From Motilibacter peucedani (GTDB lineage Bacteria > Actinomycetota > Actinomycetes > Motilibacterales > Motilibacteraceae), in NCBI RefSeq assembly GCF_003634695.1, contig NZ_RBWV01000011.1, positions 124,001 through 188,000 on the forward strand: 64,000 nucleotides of DNA, given 5' to 3'. The notes under the pieces were generated by a model. The model made no database searches and had not been told where the DNA came from. It worked only from the letters and a program-made list of their open reading frames with translations. The first letter of the stretch is position 1; every line of letters starts with the position of its first letter. Below, piece by piece: positions 34,712-44,400 of the stretch. The position numbers and the translations under genes were made by a program.

Positions 34712-35452
34712 TCAGCCCAGGGTCCGGGCGTAGAAGGCGGCGATCCGCTCCCACCCCTCGTTGGCCGCCGCGACCCGGTAGGCCGGGCGGTTGCTCGCGA
34801 AGAAGCCGTGGCCGGCGCCCTCGTAGGTGTGGAACTCGTAGTCCTTGCCGGCGGCCTGCAGCAGCTCCTCGAGCCGGGCGACGTCCTCGGGCGAGGGGTT
34901 GTGGTCCTCCTCGCCGAACAGCCCGAGCAGCGGGCAGCGCAGGTCGGGCACCCGGTCGTCGATCGGCGCGATGCGGATGGGGAAGTCGGAGGGGGCGGGG
35001 CGCACGACGTTGCCGCCGTAGCAGTCGACCGCCGCGTCGAGGGGCAGCGCCGTCGCGGCGAGCAGCGACTGCCGTCCGCCCGAGCAGTAGCCGATGCTGC
35101 CGACCTTGCCGTTCGAGGTGTCGAGCAAGCGGAGCCACTCGAGCGCGCCGGCCGTGTCGCCGAGGAAGCGGTCGTCGGGCACGCCGCCATTGGCGCGCGA
35201 GGCGGCTGCGGCGTCGTCGGGGTCGGCGCCGGGCGCGTCGCGGTAGTGCAGGTTCGGCAGAACCGCGTCGTAGCCGAGCTCGGCGAACCGGCGCGTGATC
35301 TCCTTGGTCGCGCGGTCCCACCCGGGCATGTGGTGGAGGACCACCACACCCCCGCGGGAGCCGCCGCCCAGCGGCCGGGCCGTGTAGGCCTCGACCTCGT
35401 CGCCGTCGGCGCCGACGTACCGGATCCGCTCGCACCGCATCTCGTCGCTCAC
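34712..35452 (-). CDS. Dienelactone hydrolase family protein
   Basis: 246 residues. Triad typical of dienelactone hydrolases: Cys in GSIGYCSGGRQ, Asp in GLFGEEDHNPSPED, His in YEGAGHGFF. GVVVLHHMPGWDRATKEI forms the oxyanion region. GTG start. Dienelactone hydrolase acts in the beta-ketoadipate/chlorocatechol pathway, but many family members have other ester substrates and no other pathway gene is nearby. Confidence 0.9.
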   Translation of the reverse strand: MSDEMRCERIRYVGADGDEVEAYTARPLGGGSRGGVVVLHHMPGWDRATKEITRRFAELGYDAVLPNLHYRDAPGADPDDAAAASRANGGVPDDRFLGDTAGALEWLRLLDTSNGKVGSIGYCSGGRQSLLAATALPLDAAVDCYGGNVVRPAPSDFPIRIAPIDDRVPDLRCPLLGLFGEEDHNPSPEDVARLEELLQAAGKDYEFHTYEGAGHGFFASNRPAYRVAAANEGWERIAAFYARTLG

Positions 35453-35489
35453 CGCCGCACGCTAACCCGCGTCCCACCGGCGCGGGCCG

Positions 35490-36617
35490 TCACCCCTCGC
35501 CGGACGACCCGTCGCGCGACGCCGCGCCCGCGCTGGCGAGCCCGCCGCGCACGGTGTCGAGGATGGAGATGCCCTGCGCGGCCAGCGATGCCACGGCGCC
35601 GTTGAGCCCCTGCGCGCCGTCGAGCACGGTGAGGTTGGCGCCCTGCAGCCCGGCCGCCGCCGCCCGGACGAGGTCGGGCAGCTGGGCGATCACGGCCTGG
35701 TCGAGCGCGATGCGGCCCTCGGCGGCCGCCGCCTCGGCCGACAGCCGGGTCGCCTCGGCCTGCGCCTGGGCGAGGGTGCGGATGCGCTCGGCCTCGGCCT
35801 GCGCGGGCTTGACGACCTCGGCGATCAGCTGGGCCTCGCGCAGCTCGGCGTTCTTGGCCGCGACCAGCGCCTGCTCGGCGAGCACGGCCTGCTGGGCCTG
35901 GGCCGCGGCGAGCGGGCCGGCCTGCGAGGCCTTCTGCTGGGCGGTGTCGATCTCGGCCTGGTACTGCGCGCGGGCGACGGCGGTCTGCCGCGCGTACTCG
36001 GCCTGGTTGCGGTCGCTCTCCTGGCGGGCCATGGCACTGGCCTGGTCGGCGACGGCCTGCGCGATCTGCGCGGCCTGGTTGACCGCGGCCTGGTGGGGCG
36101 CGGCGAGCGCGCGGATGTAGCCGCTGCCCTTGTCGTCGATCGACTGGATCTGCAGGCTGTCGACGGTGAGGCCGATCTTGGCCATCTCGATCTTGGAGGC
36201 GTCGAGGACGTTCTCGGCGAGGGTCTGGCGCTCGCGGATGATCGCCTCGACGGTCATGCTGCCGACGATCGAGCGCAGGTGGCCGGCGAAGATCTGGCCG
36301 GTGAGCTCGTCCATCTGGTTCTGGTTGGCGAGGAAGCGCTGGGCCGCCGCGGCGATCGAGGCCGTGTCGCTGCCGACCTTGAAGGCGATGACCGCGCGCA
36401 CGGCGAGCGAGATGCCCTGCTGGCTGACGCAGTCCTCCACGACCGTCGCCTCGCGCATGGCGAGCGTGAGGTAGGAGACCTTGCGGAAGACCGGCAGCAC
36501 CCAGGCGCCGTGGCCGGTGACGATGCGGAACGGCAGCACGCCGCCCTCGTCGCCCTTCTGCTTGCCGCCCGAGATGATCATGGCCTCGTCTGGTGCGGGC
36601 ACCCGGTAGCCGAACAT
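35490..36617 (-). CDS. Flotillin-like SPFH-domain protein
   Basis: 375 residues. SPFH domain ~10-170 (FGYRVPAPDEAMIISGG, FRIVTGHGAWVLPVFRK, SLAVRAVIAFKVG), then a long Ala/Gln/Glu-rich coiled coil (~175-310), ending with PDLVRAAAAGLQGANLTVLDG, as in flotillins. Unlike many flotillins it has no clear N-terminal membrane hairpin. It begins 6 nt after the NfeD-like gene, the usual partner. Expected to form membrane-associated scaffolds. Confidence 0.92.
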   Translation of the reverse strand: MFGYRVPAPDEAMIISGGKQKGDEGGVLPFRIVTGHGAWVLPVFRKVSYLTLAMREATVVEDCVSQQGISLAVRAVIAFKVGSDTASIAAAAQRFLANQNQMDELTGQIFAGHLRSIVGSMTVEAIIRERQTLAENVLDASKIEMAKIGLTVDSLQIQSIDDKGSGYIRALAAPHQAAVNQAAQIAQAVADQASAMARQESDRNQAEYARQTAVARAQYQAEIDTAQQKASQAGPLAAAQAQQAVLAEQALVAAKNAELREAQLIAEVVKPAQAEAERIRTLAQAQAEATRLSAEAAAAEGRIALDQAVIAQLPDLVRAAAAGLQGANLTVLDGAQGLNGAVASLAAQGISILDTVRGGLASAGAASRDGSSGEG

Positions 36618-36623
36618 GCAGCC

Positions 36624-36914
36624 CTACTCCTCCATCTCGCCGGTGGCGAGCTCGTCGAACGACCGGGTGCCGAGCGCACCAGGCTCCGGCGGGACCTCGC
36701 CCGCCCACGCGATGACCTCGACCGCGCCGGCTCCGCGGGACCCGGTGACCAGCACCGACTGCCCGCGCGCCAGCGGCCCGTCGCCATAGGCGATCAGCGT
36801 CTCCCAGCAGCCGTGGAAGAGCAGGCGCACCTCGCCCGGCTCGTGCGGCCCCCGCACACGGGTGACGACCTCACCGACGAGCCCCCGCAGCGCGCTGTCC
36901 TCCACGGGGGACAT
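36624..36914 (-). CDS. Short NfeD-like OB-fold protein
   Basis: 96 residues. LRGLVGEVVTRVRGPHEPGEVRL, WETLIAYGDGPLARGQSVLV and GAVEVIAW resemble the C-terminal OB domain of NfeD proteins, which are encoded beside SPFH proteins. The membrane helices of full NfeD are absent. ATG start at 36914. It probably works with the flotillin gene that follows at once. Confidence 0.78.
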   Translation of the reverse strand: MSPVEDSALRGLVGEVVTRVRGPHEPGEVRLLFHGCWETLIAYGDGPLARGQSVLVTGSRGAGAVEVIAWAGEVPPEPGALGTRSFDELATGEMEE

Positions 36915-36992
36915 TGTGTCGGGCCGGCGCCGACCCGCGCGCCCGGTGTCCACAGGGGGCTCCCCCGGTGCGGTGGCGGACGGCGCTGCGGC

Positions 36993-36998
36993 CAGAAT
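36993..36998 (+). promoter_or_regulatory. -10-like box, leaderless-type start of the MscS gene
   Basis: CAGAAT followed by 7 nt and the GTG at 37006. It overlaps an in-frame ATG at 36997, which would be the alternative start. Confidence 0.45.
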
Positions 36999-37005
36999 GG
37001 GGCGC

Positions 37006-37890
37006 GTGCCCGACTTCCTGACCCCGCCTGCCGACGTGCAGGACTGGGCCAAGGGCCACGGGCTGGAGATCGTCCTGATCGTCACCGGCACGATCCTGCT
37101 GACGCGGGTCATCCGCCACGTCGGCAACCGCATCACCAGCCGCATCGACGACGCGGCGCAGGAGACCGACGCGCTGGTGCGCTCCGAGGCGACCAAGCAC
37201 CGGCACGCCGTCGCCCAGGTCCTCACCTGGCTGACGATGGTCCTGGTCTACTGCCTGGCCGCGGTGCTGGTGGTGCAGCGGCTCGGCATCCCGCTCACCG
37301 GCCTGGTGGCACCGGCGACCGTTGCCGGCGTCGCCCTCGGCTTCGGCGCCCAGCGCATCGTGCAGGACCTGCTCTCGGGCTTCTTCATCATCACGGAGCG
37401 GCAGTACGGCTTCGGCGACGTCATCCGCATCAGCATCGTCGGCGTCGGCACCCCCGCGATCGGCACGGTCGAGGACGTCACGCTGCGGGTGACCAGCATC
37501 CGCTCGCTCGACGGCGAGGTGATCATGACGCCCAACGGCCAGATCGCGCAGGTCACCAACCTCTCGCGCGGCTGGGCGCGGGCGGTGGTCGACGTGCCGG
37601 TGCCGGCCAGCGTCGAGGTCGGACGGGTGAGCACGATCCTGCGCCAGGCGTGCCAGGCGGCCTACGAGGACCCCGAGCTGCAGCCCCTGCTGCTCGACGT
37701 GCCGAGCGTGATGGGCGTCGAGAGCATCGACGTCGACCAGTTCCACATCCGCGTGGTCGCCCGGACCCTGCCCGGCCGGCAGTTCGAGGTGGGCCGCTCG
37801 CTGCGCAGCCACATCGCCGAGGCCCTGCTCGCCGAGGGCGTGTCCGCTCCCAGCACGGTCGACACCGCAGCCCCGACGGAGGTCGAGTGA
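37006..37890 (+). CDS. MscS-family mechanosensitive channel
   Basis: 294 residues. A first helix (LEIVLIVTGTILLTRVI), a second (VLTWLTMVLVYCLAAVLVV), then the pore-lining TM3-like helix PATVAGVALGFGAQRIVQDLLSGFFII with the Gly/Ala pattern of MscS. The beta domain has FGDVIRI, GTVEDVTLRVTSIRSLDGEVIMTPNGQI; a C-terminal alpha/beta region follows. Shorter at the N-terminus than E. coli MscS-family members with extra helices. Releases solutes on osmotic downshock. Its stop overlaps the next start (GTGA). Confidence 0.93.
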   Translation: MPDFLTPPADVQDWAKGHGLEIVLIVTGTILLTRVIRHVGNRITSRIDDAAQETDALVRSEATKHRHAVAQVLTWLTMVLVYCLAAVLVVQRLGIPLTGLVAPATVAGVALGFGAQRIVQDLLSGFFIITERQYGFGDVIRISIVGVGTPAIGTVEDVTLRVTSIRSLDGEVIMTPNGQIAQVTNLSRGWARAVVDVPVPASVEVGRVSTILRQACQAAYEDPELQPLLLDVPSVMGVESIDVDQFHIRVVARTLPGRQFEVGRSLRSHIAEALLAEGVSAPSTVDTAAPTEVE

Positions 37891-38246
37891 GAGGGGTCCC
37901 GGCGCGGCTGCCCGGCCGGAGGTCCACCTACGGGCTCGCCGTCTTCTTCGTGCTGACGCTGTGGCTCTACCTCGCGGTGCGCCCGGACCCGGCCCCCACG
38001 GCTCCGGTCACCCCCGCCCCGGCGCCGTCGCCCACGCACTCGCGCACGTCGTCGCCCACGCCCACGCCGTCGCCGAGCGCGACGGCGGTCAGCCCGTCAC
38101 CGACCCGCAGCCCCTCGAGCACGCCTACCCCGACCAGCACGCCGACGCCCACCACCACGCCGACCACGACGCCCACCGCACCTCCGCCGGCGAGCGAGGC
38201 GCCCGCGGGCGGCAGCTCCCAGCAGCCGGCGCCGCAGCCGAGCTAG
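37887..38246 (+). CDS. Pro/Thr/Ser-rich membrane-anchored protein
   Basis: 119 residues. A basic start (RLPGRRS), one helix TYGLAVFFVLTLWLYLAV, then ~85 residues almost wholly Pro, Thr, Ser and Ala (TPTPSPSATAV, STPTPTSTPTPTTTPTTT). It probably sits as an extended, perhaps glycosylated, stalk outside the membrane. No domain recognised. Translationally coupled to MscS by GTGA; ends 4 nt from the convergent kynureninase gene. Confidence 0.75.
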   Translation: MRGVPARLPGRRSTYGLAVFFVLTLWLYLAVRPDPAPTAPVTPAPAPSPTHSRTSSPTPTPSPSATAVSPSPTRSPSSTPTPTSTPTPTTTPTTTPTAPPPASEAPAGGSSQQPAPQPS

Positions 38247-38250
38247 CCGC

Positions 38251-39495
38251 TCAGGTGACGGCGAGCCGCCGCGCGTAGCGCGGGTCGGTGTGCTCGCGCC
38301 GCGCGAGCACGAGGTGCAGCTGGCGCACCGCTTCCAGCACCTGCGCGTGCGTGAGCGTCAGCGGCGAGAACCCGAAGCGGGCGATGTCGGGCTCGCGGTA
38401 GTCGCCGACGACGCCGTGCGCGGCGAGCGCCTGCACCACCGCGTACGCGTCGGGGTGCCGCAGCGACACCTGCGACCCGCGCCGCGCCGGGTCGCGCGGC
38501 GTCGCGACCTTCACCTCCGGCACGAGCACGTTTACGCACTCGAGGAAGAAGCCGGTGAGCGAGAGCGAGCGGGCGCGTACGTCGTCGACCTCGATCCCGT
38601 CGAACACCGACAGCGCGCTCTCGAGGGAGAGCAGCGAGAGCATCGGCGGCGTGCCGTTGCGCGCGCGCTCGATGCCGTCGGCAGGCTCGTAGGTGCCCGA
38701 CATCGCGAACGGGCGGGCGTGGCCGTTCCAGCCGGCGACCGCCGAGACGAAGACGGGGTGGTGGCGCTCGGCGACGTAGACCCACGCCGGGGCGCCGGGG
38801 CCGCCGTTGAGGTACTTGTAGCCGCAGCCCACGGCCATGTCGACCTCGGCGTCGTCGAGCCCGGCGGGCAGCGCGCCGGCAGAGTGGCAGAGGTCCCACA
38901 GCGTCAGGGCGCCGGCCTCGTGGGCGCGGGCGGTGAGCCGCGGCAGGTCCCACAGCTCGCCGGTGCGGTAGTCGACGTGCGAGAGCGCGACCAGCGCCAC
39001 CTCGTCGCCGCGACGCGAGAGCAGCTCGGGCACCTCGGGCGGCGAGGCGAGCACCACCTCGGCGTCGAGCAGCTCGGCCACCGAGTCCAGGACGTAGAGG
39101 TCGGTCGGGAAGGAGTCCGGGTCGGTCACGACGACCTGTCGGCCCGGCCGCAGGCGCAGTCCGTTGACATAGCAGGAGTAGAGCTGCACCGAGGTGCTGT
39201 CGCCCACGAGCACCTGGCCGGGGTCGGCGCCGAGCAGCCGGGCGATGCGGTCACCGACCCGGCGCGGGGCGCCCCACCAGTCGGCGGAGTTCCAGGAGGC
39301 GATCAGGTCGCGCCCCCACTGCCGCTCGACGACGTCGGCCACCGCGGCGGGGACGCACACCGGCAGCGGCCCGAGCGAGTTGCCGTCGAGGTAGACGAGC
39401 CCCTCGGGCACGGAGAAGAGCTCCGGCGCGCCCGCGAGCGGGGCACTGGAGTCCAGCTCGGCGGCCCTCGCGGCCAGCCGGTCGGCGGTGGTCAC
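38251..39495 (-). CDS. kynU: Kynureninase
   Basis: 414 residues; PLP fold type [13 protein letters not shown] at the N-terminus, [55 protein letters not shown] (PLP-ring Asp) and [19 protein letters not shown] with the Schiff-base Lys. The C-terminal substrate region [17 protein letters not shown] is also typical. Cleaves kynurenine to anthranilate and alanine in tryptophan catabolism. It starts 7 nt after the flavin oxidase stop, in one operon with an MFS exporter. No tryptophan dioxygenase or formamidase is nearby. Confidence 0.95.
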   Translation of the reverse strand: MTTADRLAARAAELDSSAPLAGAPELFSVPEGLVYLDGNSLGPLPVCVPAAVADVVERQWGRDLIASWNSADWWGAPRRVGDRIARLLGADPGQVLVGDSTSVQLYSCYVNGLRLRPGRQVVVTDPDSFPTDLYVLDSVAELLDAEVVLASPPEVPELLSRRGDEVALVALSHVDYRTGELWDLPRLTARAHEAGALTLWDLCHSAGALPAGLDDAEVDMAVGCGYKYLNGGPGAPAWVYVAERHHPVFVSAVAGWNGHARPFAMSGTYEPADGIERARNGTPPMLSLLSLESALSVFDGIEVDDVRARSLSLTGFFLECVNVLVPEVKVATPRDPARRGSQVSLRHPDAYAVVQALAAHGVVGDYREPDIARFGFSPLTLTHAQVLEAVRQLHLVLARREHTDPRYARRLAVT

Positions 39496-39502
39496 GCGGG
39501 GG

Positions 39503-40753
39503 TCAGCCGAGGTAGGTGTCGACGAACGCGTTGCGCAGCTTGCCCCCGGGGTCGTAGGTGCGCGTGAGCTTCCCGAAGTCCTCGATCCGCGGGAACAGCG
39601 CACGCACGTCTTCCGGCTCGACCGAGAAGACCTTGCCCCAGTGCGGGCGCGCCTCGAACGGCGCGATGGCCTCCTCGAGCGCGCGCAGCGCGGGCGCGAC
39701 GGCCTCGGCGTCGGAGATCCAGGTGAAGTGCAGCGCCACCGAGTCGCGGCCGTAGGCGGCGCTCATCCACAGCTCGTCGGCCGCGATCGTGCGGATCTCG
39801 GAGATCTGGAGCACGGGCGCGATCTGCTCGCGCACCCCGTGGATCGCGCGCAGCGCGTCGGGGCCGTTCTCGGCCGCGACGAGGTACTCGGACTGGATCT
39901 CGTCGCCGTTGCTCGGCGTGAACTCCATGCGGAAGTGCGGCAGCCGCTCGTGCCACGGGCCGGGCACTCCGAGCTGCTGCGTGCAGTTCTCGGGCGGCAT
40001 GCCCTCGATGCAGTGCCGCTGCACGGGGGCGAGCCGGCCGCCGAGCCACGCCTCGGGCACGTCCCCGTCACCCTCGTCGCCGACGCGCTTCTTCACCCAC
40101 GTCGTCGTGAAGGTGTCGCCGTTCCAGTCGGTGAAGGCACTGACGCTGTAGCCGGCGCCCATGACCTCGTCGAACGAGCCGAGCACCTGCTCGAAGGACA
40201 GGTCGTCGTAGACCCACTGGCGCACCTCGAACGACGGCTGCACCGCGAGCGTCAGGTGGGTGACGATGCCGAGGGAGCCCAGGGCCACCACCGCGGCCGG
40301 GAAGTCGGGGTCGCCCTTGCGCAGGGTCACGAGCGAGCCGTCGGCGGTGACCATCTCGAGCGCGACCACGGCCGAGGCGAGGTTGCCCTTGCCGATGCCG
40401 GAGCCGTGGGTGCCGGTCGCGCAGGCGCCCGCGACCGAGATGTGCGGCAGCGAGCCCATGTTGTGCAGAGCCAGGCCGGCCTCGTGCAGCGCGGCGGCGA
40501 TCTCGCCGAAGCGGACGGCGGCGGCGACGCGTACGGTCTGCGCCTCGCTGTCGACCTCGACGGTCGCCGGCATCTCGGCGAGCGAGACCAGCGTGCCGGT
40601 CGTGTCGGCGACCGTGCTGAACGAGTGGCCGGTGCCCAGCGCCCGGACGCGCGGGCTGCGGGCGACGAGCTCCTGCAGCTCGGCGACGGTGGTCGGCCGG
40701 ACGACCTCGCTGGCCGAGAACGTCACGTTGCCGGCCCAGTTCTGCTCGCTCAT
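39503..40753 (-). CDS. FAD-linked oxidase, alditol oxidase-like
   Basis: 416 residues, close to the 418 of Streptomyces AldO. The FAD-binding domain has [15 protein letters not shown], whose His is the site of covalent flavin attachment in Ald[25 protein letters not shown], and [14 protein letters not shown]. The C-terminal ALO domain ends [16 protein letters not shown]. Members oxidise alditols such as xylitol and sorbitol, or aldonolactones, releasing H2O2. It overlaps the MFS gene (ATGA) and precedes kynU. Confidence 0.9.
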   Translation of the reverse strand: MSEQNWAGNVTFSASEVVRPTTVAELQELVARSPRVRALGTGHSFSTVADTTGTLVSLAEMPATVEVDSEAQTVRVAAAVRFGEIAAALHEAGLALHNMGSLPHISVAGACATGTHGSGIGKGNLASAVVALEMVTADGSLVTLRKGDPDFPAAVVALGSLGIVTHLTLAVQPSFEVRQWVYDDLSFEQVLGSFDEVMGAGYSVSAFTDWNGDTFTTTWVKKRVGDEGDGDVPEAWLGGRLAPVQRHCIEGMPPENCTQQLGVPGPWHERLPHFRMEFTPSNGDEIQSEYLVAAENGPDALRAIHGVREQIAPVLQISEIRTIAADELWMSAAYGRDSVALHFTWISDAEAVAPALRALEEAIAPFEARPHWGKVFSVEPEDVRALFPRIEDFGKLTRTYDPGGKLRNAFVDTYLG

Positions 40754-42009
40754 GGCGTCACGGTATCCCGCTGCACAGCGGTGTACCTCCGCAAGGCGGG
40801 CGCCAGGGCGACCAGCACGACGACGAGCACCGCGCAGACCAGCCCGCCGCCGACCCACGCGCCCGCGAGCCCGAAGCCGGCGACGCTCGCGCCGGCGCGC
40901 AGGTCACCCAGGCGCGGCCCGCCGGCCACGACGACGGTGAAGACGCCCTGCATGCGCCCGCGCATCTCGTCGGGCGCGTAGACCTGCAGCAGCGTCTGGC
41001 GGTAGACCGCCGAGACGAGGTCCGCGGCGCCCGCGACGGCGAGCAGGACGACGGCCAGCCACAACGTACGCGCCAGTCCCGCCGCCGCGACCGCGAGGCC
41101 CCAGCCGACGACCGCGGCGACGAGCGCGAGCCCCTGGCGGCGTACGCGTCCGATCCACCCGGACGACAGCCCGCCGAGCACCGCGCCGAGGGCGATGGCG
41201 GCGTAGAGCCAGCCGGCGTACTGCTTGCCGCCGAACCACTCGGCCGCGGCCTGCGGGAACATCGCGCGCGGCATGGCGAAGACCATGGCGATGATGTCGA
41301 TCACGAAGCTGAGCAGCAGCACCGGCCGGGTGCCGATGAACTGCAGCCCGTCGAGGACCGAGCGCAGGCCCGGGCTGCTCGTGTGCCCGGTCGGCTCGAT
41401 CGGTGGCAGGCGCACCACCGCGTAGAGCATCGCGGTGAACAGCAGCGCGTCGCCGCCGTAGGCGACGCCGTAGCCGCCGATGTGGAGCAGGAAGCTCGCG
41501 AACAGCGGGCCCACGACCGTGGCCGCGTTGAACGTGGTGAACGCGAGGGTGTTCGCGGCCGGCACCAGCCGGGGCTCGAGCAGGCGCGGGATGACCGCGT
41601 TGAGCGCGGGCTGCGACACCGCGAAGGCACCTGACTGCACGGCCACCAGCAGCAGGAGAAGGGTCAGCGAGTGCAGGCCGGTGAGCTCGTTGACCAGCAG
41701 GCCCAGCGTGCACACCCAGCCGCAGGTGGCCGCGACGAGGATGAGCCGGCGCCGGTCGACGGCGTCGGCGACCGAGCCGCCCCAGAGCCCGAGCACCACC
41801 AGAGGGACGAAGCCGACGGCACCGAGCGCCCCCACCCACAGCGAGGAGCCGGTGAGGTCGAAGACCTGGATCGCGACGGCCACGGCGGTGAGCTGCACCC
41901 CGATCGCGGACACGCTCTCCGCCATCCACAGGCGCCGGTAGGAGGCGGTCTGCAGCGGCGCGACATCGAGGGCGACGCGGCGCAGCCGGCCCAGCCTCAC
42001 GTTGCTCAT
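40750..42009 (-). CDS. MFS transporter, EntS/enterobactin-exporter-like
   Basis: 419 residues, about twelve hydrophobic helices. DAVDRRRLILVAA is the loop-2/3 MFS signature; the layout (SYRRLWMAESVSAIGVQLTAVAVAIQVFDLT near the start; DLVSAVYRQTLLQVYAPDEMRGRMQG near helix 10-11) is typical of the DHA3 exporter group. ATG 42009 chosen because GAGG lies 9 nt upstream; 42018 abuts it. First gene of the operon with the AldO-like oxidase and kynureninase. Confidence 0.9.
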   Translation of the reverse strand: MSNVRLGRLRRVALDVAPLQTASYRRLWMAESVSAIGVQLTAVAVAIQVFDLTGSSLWVGALGAVGFVPLVVLGLWGGSVADAVDRRRLILVAATCGWVCTLGLLVNELTGLHSLTLLLLLVAVQSGAFAVSQPALNAVIPRLLEPRLVPAANTLAFTTFNAATVVGPLFASFLLHIGGYGVAYGGDALLFTAMLYAVVRLPPIEPTGHTSSPGLRSVLDGLQFIGTRPVLLLSFVIDIIAMVFAMPRAMFPQAAAEWFGGKQYAGWLYAAIALGAVLGGLSSGWIGRVRRQGLALVAAVVGWGLAVAAAGLARTLWLAVVLLAVAGAADLVSAVYRQTLLQVYAPDEMRGRMQGVFTVVVAGGPRLGDLRAGASVAGFGLAGAWVGGGLVCAVLVVVLVALAPALRRYTAVQRDTVTP

Positions 42010-42118
42010 GGCCACCATCCTCGCCGACGCGAGGAGCGCTCGCCGAGGCAGCAGCCCTGACAGCAACCTCACAGGCGCTGTCCAGGGTCGTTGCAGGTAG
42101 CGAGCCCAACCTGGACAC

Positions 42119-43546
42119 ATGAACGACGACACGACACCGAACCAGCCCCACGGCACCTCGCCCGAGTCCGGCGCCTGGTGGGCCGGCAGCGACGGTCGGA
42201 CCAGTCGTGGCCCGCAGCCGCCCTACGCGACGGGCCCCTCGGGTCTCGGCTACGGCCCGGCTGCCGGCACCCCCCAGCCCCCGGCCTACGGCCCCACCGG
42301 ACCCGACTACCAGCGCCCGTACACCGCTCCGGCCGGCGCGACCCCCGAGCTGCTGACCCCCAGCGTCCCCGGTCCCGCACCGGTGCGCGGCGCCTCCTGG
42401 GCGCGCCGCACCGCCGCTGCCGCGGTGATCGCCGTGGTCGCGCTGGCGGGCGGCACCGCCGGTGCGCTGATCACCCACGCGACCGACGACGGCGACAGCA
42501 CCGCCGCAGCCGCCCCCGCGTTCGCGTCGACCAGTGCGGCTGCCGCGACGACCGCCCCGACCCAGTCGCTCGCACAGGTCGCGGCGAAGGTGACGCCGAG
42601 CGTCGTCTCGGTGTCGTTCACCAGCGACTCCGGCGCCGGCGAGGGCTCGGGCGTCATCCTGACCGCCGACGGCCAGATCCTCACCAACAACCACGTGGTG
42701 GCAGCGGTCGCCAACGGGGGCACGCTGACCGTCAAGTTCTCCGACGGCAAGAGCGCCAAGGCGCGCATCCTCGGCCGCGACCCCTCGACCGACCTCGCCG
42801 TCATCCGGGCCGAGGGCGTCTCCGGCCTGACCCCGGCGACGCTCGGCTCGAGCAGCAGCCTGCACGTGGGCGACACGGTCCTCGCGATCGGCAACCCGCT
42901 CGGCCTCGAGGGCTCGGTCTCTGCCGGCATCGTCAGCGCCCTGCACCGCAGCGTCGACATCCCGGCCGAGGAGGAGCAGCAGTCGCCGCAGCAGATGTTC
43001 CCCGGCCTCGGCTCGCAGTCGCAGCCCCAGTCGCAGTCGTCCTCGAGCGGCGGCACCGTGCTGAAGAACGCGATCCAGACCGACGCGGCGGTCAACCCCG
43101 GCAACTCCGGCGGCGCGCTCGTCGACGCGGCCGGCCGGGTCGTGGGCATCAACTCGGCGATCGCCTCGCTCTCCAGCGGCTCCGGCGAGTCGGGCAGCAT
43201 CGGCGTCGGCTTCGCGATCCCGATCGACACGGCCAAGGTCATCGCCGCCCAGCTCGCCAAGGGCGAGACGGTGCGCCACCCGCTGCTCGGCGTGAGCATC
43301 TCCGACTCGACCGACGGCAGCTCCGGCGCGCTGGTCGGCAGCGTCTCGGCGGGCTCGGGCGCAGCCGCGGCCGGCATCGCCAAGGGCGACGTCATCACCT
43401 CGGTGGGCGGCCAGGCCGTGAACGACGCCGACGGCCTGCAGGCCGTGATCTCGGGCCACCAGCCCGGCGACAAGGTCGAGGTCGTCTACACCCGCGGCGG
43501 CTCCAGCCACACCGTCACCGTGACGCTGGGCGCCTCCGCCAGCTGA
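42119..43546 (+). CDS. HtrA/DegP-like membrane-anchored serine protease with PDZ domain
   Basis: 475 residues. A ~95-residue Pro/Gly/Tyr-rich cytoplasmic start, one membrane helix (TAAAAVIAVVALAGGTAGALI), then a trypsin-like domain with triad His in ILTNNHVVAAV, Asp in DPSTDLAVIRAE and Ser in NPGNSGGALVD. A PDZ domain occupies the last ~95 residues (VGSVSAGSGAAAAGIAKGDVI). Acts outside the membrane in protein quality control. A CAACCT box lies 6 nt before the ATG; no ribosome site. Lies just ahead of a two-component system, which is a common arrangement. Confidence 0.95.
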   Translation: MNDDTTPNQPHGTSPESGAWWAGSDGRTSRGPQPPYATGPSGLGYGPAAGTPQPPAYGPTGPDYQRPYTAPAGATPELLTPSVPGPAPVRGASWARRTAAAAVIAVVALAGGTAGALITHATDDGDSTAAAAPAFASTSAAAATTAPTQSLAQVAAKVTPSVVSVSFTSDSGAGEGSGVILTADGQILTNNHVVAAVANGGTLTVKFSDGKSAKARILGRDPSTDLAVIRAEGVSGLTPATLGSSSSLHVGDTVLAIGNPLGLEGSVSAGIVSALHRSVDIPAEEEQQSPQQMFPGLGSQSQPQSQSSSSGGTVLKNAIQTDAAVNPGNSGGALVDAAGRVVGINSAIASLSSGSGESGSIGVGFAIPIDTAKVIAAQLAKGETVRHPLLGVSISDSTDGSSGALVGSVSAGSGAAAAGIAKGDVITSVGGQAVNDADGLQAVISGHQPGDKVEVVYTRGGSSHTVTVTLGASAS

Positions 43547-43614
43547 GCGCTCGACCGGCCCGCCGGCGCCCGCAGCCGTACGCTGTGGGCGCCGGCGGCG
43601 GCGCGTCAGGATTG

Positions 43615-43663
43615 GCACGATGTGACTCCTTGCCAATCAGATCGGCAGGAAGTCACATCGTGC
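43615..43663. repeat. Inverted repeat with TTGGCACGATG core between htrA-like gene and response regulator
   Basis: Perfect 13-bp arms GCACGATGTGACT (43615-43627) and AGTCACATCGTGC (43651-43663) with a 23-nt centre that itself can pair (TCCTTGCC/GGCAGG). The left end reads TTGGCACGATG, shared with the palindrome at 56306. No T-run follows. It could end htrA transcription or control the response regulator gene 41 nt downstream. Confidence 0.8.
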
Positions 43664-43704
43664 GGGACGGTGACGCGTCCCGGAACCCACCAGCGGGAGA
43701 GGCG

Positions 43705-44396
<692 letters not shown>

Positions 44397-44400
<4 letters not shown>

